Assembly (NCBI GenBank): GCA_025403435.1
Contig: CM046340.1
Location: forward strand, 13,212,091-13,276,090
Direction of reading: 5' to 3'
DNA: 64,000 bases
From: Artocarpus heterophyllus
Lineage: Eukaryota; Streptophyta; Magnoliopsida; Rosales; Moraceae
Within the stretch, counting starts at the first letter, position 1; the number at the start of each line of letters is the position of its first letter. The translations under genes and the position numbers were made by a program. Under the pieces are notes generated by a model. The model made no database searches. It saw only the letters and a program-made list of their open reading frames with translations, and was not told where the DNA came from. This document shows positions 1 to 10,540 of the stretch, piece after piece.

Positions 1-2
1 TT

Positions 3-2108
3 CGCAGCTTCTTAGGTCTTGCTGGATATTACAGGAAATTTGTAAAGGACTTTTTGAAGATTGCAGCTCCGTTGACGAGATTGATCAAGAAAAATGTCAG
101 GTTTGAGTGGGATGAATATTGTGAGCTTGCTTTTCAGGAATTGAAGAACCGGTTGACTTCAGCTCCAGTGTTGGTTATTCCTAGCAGTGACGAGCCGTAT
201 GAGGTTTATGCGGATGCTTCAGGGCGTGGACTTGGATGCGTGTTGATGCAGCATGGACGTGTGGTTGCGTACGGATCGAGACAGCTACGACCTCACGAGC
301 GGAATTATCCTACTCACGATTTAGAGCTTGCAGCGGTGATCTATGCGTTGAAGATTTGGAGGTGTTATTTGTATGGAGCATCGTTTCAGGTCTTCTCTGA
401 TCACAAGAGTTTGAGGTATTTGTTCACTCAGAGGGATCTCAATTTGAGGCAGCATAGGTGGGTAGAGTACATGGAGGATTATGATTTCGCGTTGCAGTAT
501 CATCCCGGGAAAGCTAATGTGGTAGCGGACGCGCTTAGCAGGAAGTCTTCTGGAATTCTCGCTTGTTTGATTTTTGAGGACTGGAGCAGGGATGCGACAG
601 TGAGTGAGTATCGGCTACTGTATCGTGAAGATGGTGATCGAGTTTCGTTATATCATGTGGAAGCGACTCCAGCTCTTGTTCGAATGGTGAAGCAAAATCA
701 GTAGTAGGATCGACATTTGCAGGGGATTTGGTCACGGATTCAGAACGGGGAGCAGTTTGAAGAATGGAGCGTGCATGTAGATGGATCATTGTACTTTCGG
801 GAGCGTCTTGCAGTTCTAGTTATCGCCGAGGTGACGAAAGCCGTTCTAGACGAAGCTCATAGGTCTCAGTTTGCTATTCATCCGGGGAGCACCAAGATGT
901 ATCGCGATCTGAAGAGGCAGTATTGGTGGAGAGGCATGAAGAAAGATGTTCGTGAGTACGTGGCCAAGTGTTCGACGTGTCTCTAGGTGAAAGCTGAGCA
1001 TCAGAAGCCTGCAGGTCAGCTTCAGCCGCTTCCTATTCCAGGGTGGAAATGGGAGCATGTGACGATGGATTTCCTCACAGGTTTGCCGAGGACGGAGCAG
1101 CGGCATGATGCAGTTTGGGTTGTGGTCGACAGGTTGACGAAATCGGCGCATTTCATTCCATTTAGGTCGACGTGTTCGAGGAAGATTCTCGGGGAGTTGT
1201 ATATGCAGAACATTGTGAGGTTGCATGGAGTTCCTTTGTCCATCACCTCTGATCGAGACACCAGGTTTAATGCTAAGTACTGGAGGAGTTTTCAGGAGGC
1301 TTTGGGTACGGATTTGAACTTCAGTACGGCGTTTCATCCTCAGACTGATGGGCAGTCTGAGCGGGTTATCCAGGTTCTCGAGGATATGTTGCGTGCTTGT
1401 GCGTTGGACTTCGGCGGGAATTGGAAGCAATGCTTGCATTTGGCGGAGTTCGCGTACAACAACAATTATCAGGCGAGTATCGGTATGGCACCATTTGAGG
1501 CATTGTATGGGTGACCGTGTCGGTCACCTGTGTGTTGGGCCGAGCCGGAAGATAGAGTTATTCTTGGGCTGGAAGAGATTCATGATAGCAACGAGAAAGT
1601 CGCGGTGATCCAAGATCGATTGAGGGTAGCTCAGAATCGGCAGAAGAGCTACGCGGATAGGAGACGTAGACCTTTAGAGTTCGCGGTTGGAGATTTTGTT
1701 CTCTTGAGGGTGTCGCCTCGTAAGGGAACTATGCGGTTCGGGGTGAGTGGGAAGCTCGCGCCGAGGTATATTGGTCCGTTCGAGATCACTCAGCGTGTTG
1801 GTGTGGTCGCTTATCGGCTTAATCTTCCGCCCGAACTTTCTCATGTGCACGATGTGTTTCATGTGTCGATGCTTAGGAAATGTCCACCTGGGCAGGATAA
1901 GATAGTTTCGTTTCGCGATGTACAGGTTCAGGAGGATACGACATACGAAGAAGTGCCGATTCAGATTATCGACCGGAAAGTGATTAGCTTGCGTCGTCGT
2001 GAGATACCGTTGGTAAAGGTCGTGTGGCAGCATCACGGGGTTGATGAAGCCACTTGGGAATTAGAGTCGAGTATGCGGGTATTGTATCCGCATTTGTTTT
2101 GCTTTTGA
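3..2108 (+). pseudogene. Tekay-type Ty3/gypsy pol, 3' part (RNase H, integrase, chromodomain), three nonsense codons
   Basis: This is the C-terminal part of a chromovirus polyprotein that would copy and integrate the element; the window edge cuts off its start. One frame is open except for three stops. In order: the end of reverse transcriptase ([11 protein letters not shown], near 10-45), RNase H (YADASG, the E of LELAA, SDHKSL, ADALSRK; about 200-545), the integrase HHCC zinc finger (860-980), the D,D-35-E core (MDFLTGLP, TSDRDTRF and the E of SERVIQVLED; 1060-1390), and a chromodomain ending the protein (about 1955-2085). The stops are TAG at 702-704, TAG at 984-986 and TGA at 1512-1514; there is no frameshift. 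Family comparison suggests they replaced Gln, Gln and Arg, each by one C-to-T change. Catalytic residues remain, so the element died recently by point mutation. Confidence 0.93.
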
Positions 2109-2140
2109 GATGAGTTGTCAATTTCGAGGACAAAATTTCT

Positions 2141-2156
2141 TTTAGGGGTGGAGAGC
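2141..2156 (+). promoter_or_regulatory. Polypurine tract of the Tekay element
   Basis: A purine-rich run directly precedes the TGTAACG start of the LTR and follows the ATTTCGAGGACAAAATTTC block. It would prime plus-strand DNA synthesis. A nearly identical block precedes the 3' LTR of the LOG-carrying element at 56951-56989. Confidence 0.75.
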
Positions 2157-4288
2157 TGTAACGTCCTGAAATTTATTTAATATTAATGTAATGTAAATGA
2201 GGGATTAGTGTGCCATAATTAATGTTTTAACTTTAATTAAATTATTTGGTTGGATTTTGAATCTTTGGTTGTTTTGTTAAATTGATGTGTTCAAATGATT
2301 TCTTATTGATTTAAAATGATGTTTTGAGTTTTAAAACACAATAATTTGTAAAATGTTAAAAATACTCTGTTTTGCAAAACCGTGGGCGGCACATAGTTTT
2401 CGCACAATAAAACCGCCCACTTATTTTCTCTATTTATTTCCTTCCTCTCTCTCCTCACTCTCACGTTTCACTCTCTCTCTCTTCCCTCTCTCTCTCGGCA
2501 GCTCCCTCTCTCTCAATCTCTTTCAAAAAAATTTAAAACAAATTCGAATCCAAGCTTCGGGATAGCAAGGAGGAAGCTCAGGGACGTGATTCGGCAACCG
2601 AGAACGCGGATTGAAGCTTCGATTCGAGGTTAGATTTGAAATTTCTAAACTTTTTACAAAATGTTCAATTTTGTGTGTTTTTGAAATCTAAGTTTGTTTA
2701 AGCTTAGAAAACCTTGGATTTGATTTAGATGAACTTAGAACAACTAGAATCTAAGCTTAGATTGAAGAAAAACGGATTGAATTCAAGATTTTTCATTTTT
2801 CCCCTCATTTTCTCATTTTTGGATTTTTGAGGATTTCGAGTTCAAATCTTGTTTAAATGAGTCCAAACATGTTTTAGAATGTTTTTCTATCAACTATAAT
2901 TGTTTTTCATGCCTGGGATTTGAGAAAAACAGGTTGGAAACAAGATTTGGATTTTGGGGATCGAGAAACCCGTGGCTGGGATTTCTAGATTTTCCCAGTT
3001 CGGCAGGCCGAAGTAATGATCGGCAGGTCGGTGTTCTTCCGACCGGCAGGCCGAATCTGGGGAAATGTTCGGCAGGCTGAACCTTGCTTTCGGAAGGCCG
3101 AACTGTGCAGTTCGGCAGGCCAAAGCAGGGCGTCCGGCAGGCCGACCGAGGCATGAAAACTTTTGTGATTTTTACCCGTTTTCACTGTTTTGAACCCAGA
3201 TTTAAATCCCAACCTTATAGGAAGATTTTAAAGGTACAAATGGCACACTAGGACATCATGAAATGATTTAGTAACATAGAATGTCTCGAACTAGATATTG
3301 ATCGACTTAGTTTGTATCTAGGATTGTTCGTGGTTCCGTGGAGCTAACGTATAGCGGACCGGGATTACGGTGTGGGGGCACCGGCACGAGTATTGATGTA
3401 GGACTTCTATCCTATTTCTTTGGTAGCCTGGTTTTGAAATGATTTGGCTTTGAAAAGGATTTCTATCAAATGTTTTCAACGGTTGTTTGAAAATGGTTTT
3501 GTCGGTTATATTTTAATATACCGTGATTATGAAATGAATTTCATAATAAACGTAATTGACAACACTCGGTAATTGGGTTTTGAATGATAATGATAATAAA
3601 CACAAAGGCATGATGCCATATCAGAGATCGGGTCGTGTAGCGATCGACCTTGGGGGCAGGTCCCGAAACCCAGCTGGGCCACTACGGTGGTGATATCATG
3701 GTTTGCCTAGGTAAAGGTAAATTGGTGTTTTGATTTGACGAGTGAATTGTTCTGTGACAGAACGGTTCTACTCAAATTATTTATTTATTTATTTATTTAA
3801 GTTTACTCTGAATAACTTCTAATGATGCTATGTTTCTTTGCATTAAACTATTTTATAAAACATAGTCCTACTGAGCCTTTCGCTCACGTTTTATTGTTTT
3901 AAATTTCCCCCATCTAGGTGGTCTTCCATTTAGGTTTGGAGAAGATTCTTCGGATCGAACTCAGGAGCAATAGGAGAGTTTATTTATATTCTGTAGTATT
4001 AATCAAGGCATGTAAGACTTTAACTTTATTTGTACTTGGACTGTAATTGTATTAGTGATATTGTCAGAACCTGTGTGTGCACAAGTTGTGGGTTGTGGAA
4101 CCCATATTTGCGGTTTTTAATTAATTATTATTATTTGCTTAATATTTATAAATTCTTTTATAAAATGTGGTGGAAATCTTCTTAATTTTTATTTAATTTG
4201 ATTCTCAAACTCTCGATTTTTAATTAAATTCTCTTTTAATTAATCTAAATATTTCGCCATGTCACCTCCCGTACTCCGGGGCGTGACA
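2157..4288 (+). repeat. 3' LTR of the Tekay element (about 2.13 kb)
   Basis: The LTR begins TGTAACGTCCTG directly after the polypurine tract and ends GGGGCGTGACA, giving TG...CA ends. Its 5' partner lies outside the window, so neither the target-site duplication nor the age can be read. Inside are a CT-rich leader (2440-2525), a candidate splice donor CGAG|GTTAGA (GT at 2629-2630), a 22-bp minisatellite (3001-3144) and an ATTT run (3778-3800). The base after the LTR is retrotransposon RNase H coding sequence on the other strand, so the element is nested in an older one. Confidence 0.85.
3001..3144. repeat. Minisatellite of CGGCAGGCCG hairpin units inside the LTR
   Basis: Seven copies of a 10-bp core near CGGCAGGCCG start at 3001, 3021, 3044, 3070, 3091, 3113 and 3135, a spacing of 20-26 bp. 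The core is an interrupted palindrome (CGGC-AG-GCCG) and the block is far richer in G+C than its surroundings. Confidence 0.8.
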
Positions 4289-7200
4289 GCTTCTGAAGGG
4301 CTTACCTTAATGAATTGGTCAAAACCACGATTTTGTGCGCTAGAAAAATATCTCTTCAGCTTCCTAGCTAACATTACTAAGGCTAATACAAGTTTTGCCA
4401 TCTCTAGGTAGCTCATCTTAGCATCAAGCAAATGCTTGCTCGCATAGTAAACCAGGAGCTAAGCATTTCCTTCCTCCATTACAAGGACTAAACTTCAGAA
4501 GTGGGTGAGATAGCCAAAAAGAGATACAAGGTCTCCCCCGATAGAGCCTTAAAAAGCAACGGGTATTGGTTTCCCAAGATACTCTTTCACGCATTTGAAT
4601 GCCTCTTTATATTCTTTCCTCCATTCAAATAGCTTTTTCAAAACTTCAAAGCATGGTACGCATTTGTCGGTCGCCCTTGAGATGAATCAATTGAGGGCGG
4701 TGACACAACCCGTCAACTTCAAAACTTCCTTAGGTTTTTATGGAGCCTCCATGTCAAACAATGCTTGTATCTTTGCCAAGTTGGCCCCGATACTTTGATG
4801 GCTGACCATATAACCCAAAAACTTTCTTGACGCCACCCCAAAGGCACACTTTAACAGGTTGAGCTTCATTTTGTAGTCACTCAATATATGGAACATCTCG
4901 TCTAGATTGGCCACATGTAAACTCGCCTTCACCCTTTTTAACTAGCATGTCATCGACAAATACTTTTATGTTCTTCCTAATTTGTTTAGCAAACATCTTG
5001 TTTACCAAGCGCTGATATGTCATGCCGCATCTTTTAATCCAAACGGCATAATAAGATAACTGCAAAACCCTCAGTCTGTGATAAAGGCCGTGTGTTCCTG
5101 ATTGCGTGGATGCATTGAGATTTGATTATACCCTGTATAGGCATACATGAAGCTCAACAATTAATGCCTTACTTTTGTGAGAGTCGAAAGTTGTCCTTTG
5201 AATAAGTCTTGTTAAGATCGCTAAAATCTATACATGTTCTCCACTTCCCATTGGGCTTACGGATGAGCATTAGATTCGATATCCACATAGGATATTTGCA
5301 TTCCCTAATAAAGCCATTTTTTAGCTTGTTAACTTCTTCTTGAAGGACCTCATACCTTTCCAGGTTCATAGATCGCCTCTTCTACCATTTTGGGGGGTAG
5401 GCTAGATCTATGTTTAGTCTAAGGCAGGCAACTCCAGGTTCAATTCCTACCATATCTTCATGGCTCCAAGCAAAGACATCTAAATTAGCCTCAAAAAGTT
5501 GGTGAGCTCATCCGCTTGTTTCTTGGTCAGCCCTGATCCAATTTTCAGCATCTTCGACGAGTTTTGCTCATCCACTGTCACCTCGATGAGATCTTCAGCC
5601 AGTTCTGTTCCTGTTATCTTTTCATCTCTCCTCGAATCGATGTCTTCCTCTATTGGTCTTTGATTGGCCATTCTCAACTCCGTCCTCCTAGGATATGCAT
5701 ATTTATGCATTACATCCGAGTAAGTGAGTCTCAACTCATACTGATTGTCTTTCATTTTGCTTACCTAAGCTAGGTTGGGAAACTTCATTTTCTAATGGTA
5801 TAAGGAAGTGAAAGCCTTGAGGGCTCTCAAGGTTGGCCTTCCAATGATTGAATTATATTAGTCTCCGCCTTTAACCACTAGGAAGTTTGACATGACCATC
5901 ACCACCTTAGGCTTTTCTCCCACCATGATTGGCAATTTTATAGTTCCTTTGGGAATAGCGTTGTCACCTATAAAACCATATAAAGGGGGCAAGAATTTGA
6001 GGTCGTCTGATCTAACGAGATCCCCATCTTAACTAAACAATCAGCATAAAGTATGTCGACTAAACTCTTATTTTCCACTAGAATTTGGCAAACTCTAAAA
6101 TTGCCAATCACTGCCTCGATTACCAAGGCATTATTTTATGGGAAATGGACTTCGCTGGCATCGTCCTCTAAGAATGTTATTTCCATCCTGCCATATTTTG
6201 GCATTTTGGATGGTCTATTTGTTGACACATTAAAAAGGCACTGCTTAGTTATTTCTCTTACTTCTTGAGCATAATTTTTCTAAGACCTCCTAGAGTCTCC
6301 AGAAGGTAAGGTCCCTTATGAATTATGCTAATAATATTCACGGGTTCTGTCACATTGTTCTCTCGACAATCATTCTCTAGCCTTCGACCATTGTTCCTTT
6401 GGTCATCTCAACGATCATTTCTCTTATCACTCCTTTTGTGATTTCTATCAACAAGATGTTCATGCAATTGTCCTTCTCTAACCAGCCTCTAGATTTCATC
6501 CTTGAGGTCTATGCATTCACCAGTATTGTGATCTATGTCTCTGTGAAACTTGCAACATTTGCTTTGATTGTGTTTATTGGGTTAAACCTCATAGGTAGAG
6601 GTCACTGCAACTATGGTTGATCACTGATTATATGGTACATATCTATTGGGATGGTGAGATCATGATAAGTATCATATCTCTACTACGGTTGAGGTCGACC
6701 ATCATCTTGCCTCTGTCGTTAGCATTATCAATAACGATTGCTCAGCTTGGAGGATTTTGCTACGACTACTATGAGTCATAGATCGATTACCTAGGTGCAC
6801 CAATCTACCCCTACAGATGACCTTGTTTCTTCACAACTAGGCTCAACCCTTGGTTGTCATTGCTTCTGCCTCCCATACCTCGCCCTCGTAATAAGCCCTC
6901 GATTTCTTCCTGATTTATGAACCCTCAGGCTCTCTCTAGGAATTCTCTATACGACTTGGTACTTTTATAGTTGAGGTCATCCCTAAACGGAATATTTTTC
7001 CTCAGGCTGCTAAGCGCCCCATTAAGGTGACATCTTCTATGATGCCTTTGATTGTCGCTACCTCCTTTGTGTACCTCACGAGCCAGTCCTCTAAGGACTT
7101 ATTCGGCTAGCTTTTCCTTTGATGAGGGAAGAGCTCTTACTCTTGTGAACTAGTTCAAGAAAGCCATTTTTAGGCCCTAGAAGCTCGTAATGCTCTCTCC

Positions 7201-8087
7201 TTTTAGGGATCTGAACCATTGCTAAACCAGCAAGGGTTTTGCTGAAAGCCTTGTACATGATTCTATGTAGGTACCCATAAAGCACCATGTAGGACTCATA
7301 TATCTAGATATGATTATCCAGGTTGGTGAGACCTTCATAAGGCGCCATTTCGGGAGGCTTAAACTTATCTGAAAGAGGCACATCTCTGATCTCCAGTGAA
7401 AAAGGGTTAGTGTAAGTTATCTCTTTGCCACGATGCACGTCGAGCTTATCCTTCAATTCACTCACTCACCCCACTAGGCACCTTACTTTGTTGTAGGGAG
7501 TCCTAATGTGGCTTGTAGCTGCTACTGCACCTGTTGGGCGATTAGTTGTCCATGAACCTAAGGATAATTTACTTGTCGATCAATGGCTAGAGGATCAGCA
7601 TTAGGGTTGTTTCCCTATGAAACAGCCTTTCGAGCACATTGGCGATCTCTCAAGTCACCTCGTTGCAGATTATCTCTAAAGTCTCCCTTATTGTGGATTG
7701 ACATAGTATCTTGTCTCGCATTACATCTTGACGAGGCGGGGGTAAACCCAAATTCTGCCTTTGGTCTTGGCCTACATTTCATGCTTGGGCTTGAGCTGCT
7801 CTTCGCCTCCTTTCTTAACTACCTATTGAGTTAGCTCTCCTATTGCGGCCATCTTCAGTCTCTCCGGTTCCCTTAGGGTCAGCCTATTGGCCATTGCTCC
7901 TTCAGTTATCAATTTGGTCCCCTTGGTTTACCGAGTTATTACCTACATAGTTACCATTTTGGCCTTGTACCTCATCCAAGGTCATCGAGATTTTCTCAAG
8001 CAGTCTTCCTATTCTATCCACCCTTTGTTCTAGTAGGGTGGCTTGCGAAGGTTGTCGGCCTCTCCTAGTCTCTTCGTTGCCCCCCAC
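4289..8087 (-). pseudogene. Decayed Tat-lineage gag-pol, truncated by the Tekay insertion
   Basis: This is a heavily mutated Ty3/gypsy polyprotein read leftward. Recognisable pieces from the 5' side are an N-terminal gag fragment (8087-7902), the gag core (about 7420-7090), a degenerate CKFHRD-type knuckle region (about 6540-6450), protease (6090-5770, with LYGFIGD and IIGRPTL), the pre-RT linker with FAWSHEDM (about 5480-5450), and reverse transcriptase (5369-5169 KNGFIRECKYPMW; 5065-4877 FVDDMLVKK). It ends with the start of RNase H (4431-4300, LALVMLARKLKRYF), where the Tekay LTR interrupts it. Many stops and frameshifts separate the pieces. The order and motifs match the better preserved element at 15481-26284, so it is the same lineage but older. 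Integrase and the 3' LTR should lie left of the Tekay element, outside the window. Confidence 0.85.
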
Positions 8088-8231
8088 CCCCCCACCTCAA
8101 CGGATGGGTTGTTGTCTTGAGCGTCGAGTTATCCCTGGTATGGTTGGTATGTGTGGTCACCATGATGCTTATGAGGAATCTCTTGGTTCAATCTTAGATA
8201 AATCTTGGCCCTCCTTCTTGCTCTAATTGTT

Positions 8232-8760
8232 TGTTGATGATGAAAATTCATCAACAATGTACCTCACAAAACACTCACGAATTCCCATGTGAATATATAA
8301 AAAATGAAAGTAAAATGGAATGCTTTAAACAAGAACACCAGAAGTTATAGTGGTTTACTCTAAAGAGCTATGTCTACTCTAAAAGAATTTCATTATAATG
8401 TTGATAATTTGGGGTACCCTACAGAGGTTTTGACCCTCATTTGTAGTACAAATTTATGTGTTAAAAAAACATAATTTAAATTTCTCTATTAATCCTACGC
8501 TCAGCCCTCTCACCCCGTGCATGGTTTGACCTACTTTCTGAGTCCGTGTTGGCCTTTGCCCATTAGGTGATGCAAGCCCACGTTCTTAGATCAAATGTAT
8601 TTGGATATTTTATTATCTCGACCTTTACCTCCCCTAAAGTTATGTCGCCGTCTTGCAAAAGTTTGGCTGATCTGTTGAGATATCTTCTTGGACTTAGGCT
8701 TTTATTGGGCCTTGGTAGGGTCTCGACCATGGCTTTGGGCCATTAAGATTACCCACAACA
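8232..8760 (-). repeat. Probable 5' LTR of the decayed Tat element
   Basis: The interval runs from TGTTGATGATG to CCCACAACA, so both strands have TG...CA ends. It lies just upstream of the gag N-terminus and its inner end resembles that of the intact Tat LTR (TGTTGATGC). It holds no ORF. With no second LTR copy to compare, the outer boundary is inferred. Confidence 0.5.
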
Positions 8761-9518
8761 AGTACCATTTTGAGTTTCTTAGGGAGGGGGGCACTATTTT
8801 GAGAAAGAAAAACGAAAAAGCAGAATCAAACTAGCATTTTCTATGTTCACCCTCTCAAAAAACCAACTACAAAGACTACTTTTTCATTAACAAAAAAAAA
8901 AATAAAAGATCTTTATTTGTATCTTTTTAATAATTATATAACTATTAAAGCAGAATAGAAAGAAATAAATTGGTCTAATTCAGGATCGTGCTTCCAATGC
9001 TAGTAAAAAGTCACTCCCTTTCACACTCACATCACATTGAGGTAATTGGTTATTCCTTACCTCCGGACCAAATTGGGTATTCGACAATAAAAATTTATAA
9101 TAGGTGTACCATAAGCGATTTTTGAAATAGGCTCCCCCTTGGTAGAGTTATTTAAGTTTAAAAAAAAAAAAGGATTCAGCTATACAATAAAAAAAAGGAT
9201 CTAAATAGAGATGATTTTGCAATTTTAGGAAAGGCCATTGTTCAACGAATAAAAATTACTCTAAGGATAACAAGCTAACCAAGAAAAGAAGTAAAAGCAA
9301 AGTAACAAACAATATAAAACTAAGCAAATGATTCATCTTATCATTAATAGTTGGTTGTTGTTGAGCGCAGAATGCCTAAAATATTAAAATAATTTGAACC
9401 TATTTCATCCATCCAAAATAGATAAGCTGTACTAGCCCAATTTTTTTATCTTTTTCCGCTCACTTTTAACTAATTATGCTTGCTTTGAATAATCCCTCCT
9501 AGATAGAAAAGTACTTAT
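8761..9518. other. AT-rich intergenic DNA
   Basis: I see no gene here. Poly-A tracts occur near 8890 and 9160. Confidence 0.5.
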
Positions 9519-10066
9519 GGGTCCGTTTGGTAAATAAATTCGAATTAGCGATTTGATTTGAGTTAATATGATTTGAGTTAAAATTTGAGTTAATGATTTG
9601 AATTGTTATCCGAATTCGTGTTTAGATGTATATTTCGATTTTAATCTGAGTGTGAAATAAAATTAAAATTTGTGTTTGAAAATGTAATAAAAATAATTTT
9701 TGATTTATTAACAAATCTAATAAAATCTTAATGTTAATGATCCCAAAAAATATGCAATATGAATCTTAATTATCCATCTCTTCACTAGAAACATAATGAA
9801 AAAAAAAAAAGCATCTCAATTGAATAGCAAATGAAGAAGTTATGATTTTTTTCTCAAATATAGGAGAAAAAATTTTAATTTGTACTGTAACAAAGATATC
9901 CGAGTATCAAAAATTTAAAGAGGAATGAAAACTCTGAAAACTTAAATTTTTGATACTCAAAAGATTCAAATTTTCAAAAAAACAAACACGTATCTAAAGA
10001 ATTTTTGATACTCAAATCTAAATTTAAATTCATTGAAGCCAGCTAATACTCAAAACAAATAGACCC
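9519..10066. mobile_element. Foldback MITE candidate, about 550 bp
   Basis: The left end GGGTCCGTTTGGTA is matched by a right end whose complement reads GGGTCTATTTGTTTTG. The arms carry complementary repeats: GATTTGAGTTAA near 9556-9600 against TACTCAAATCTAAAT near 10009-10024. It has no coding capacity and looks like a non-autonomous DNA transposon. I could not identify a clean target-site duplication, so the superfamily is not assigned. Confidence 0.5.
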
Positions 10067-10540
10067 TTTCCACTACCAAACAAATTTAGTGAGTTAAAAG
10101 GTTTGAAAACTACATGCCTTCTAAGTTTAAAAGTGTAACATATTAGTTTTTACAATATTGCTGACTAGAGTTTTGGCCTGTAGCTATTTGAAACTATTTT
10201 TTATTTTTTTATATAAACCTGTCAAATGTTTTATTCTATCTATAGGTTAAAAGGGGAGTTTCAAAAGACCGCAAGTCGTACAATCTTTCTCAATAACCGA
10301 CAATATCACAAGCGAGAATTCCGATGTAGGAAAATTTCGCTAAGTGCTTTAAAATAGCCGACTTAAAGCCCATAAAACATACTACGCTACTAAGATCGTA
10401 GAAGGAATATTAAAAAAACTGAAGAAAAAAATAAAACAAAACAAAACCCGTGATTTACATTACATCACCCAAATTGGCGTCTTCCACTTTTTCGTTACCC
10501 ATTTTCCTCTTGTGTAAAAAAAAATCCTCTGCGATCATTT
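10067..10540. other. Intergenic, 3' flank of the LRR kinase gene
   Basis: AT-rich sequence with no gene. It should hold the 3' untranslated region of the minus-strand kinase gene. Confidence 0.5.

Noticed and set aside
2353..2565. 70-aa ORF in the Tekay LTR
   Set aside because: It is a translation of the CT-rich leader, with Ser/Leu runs and no family.
3001..3144. CRISPR-like spaced repeats
   Set aside because: The units are degenerate, spacing is irregular at 20-26 bp, and the block lies in a plant LTR; it is a minisatellite.
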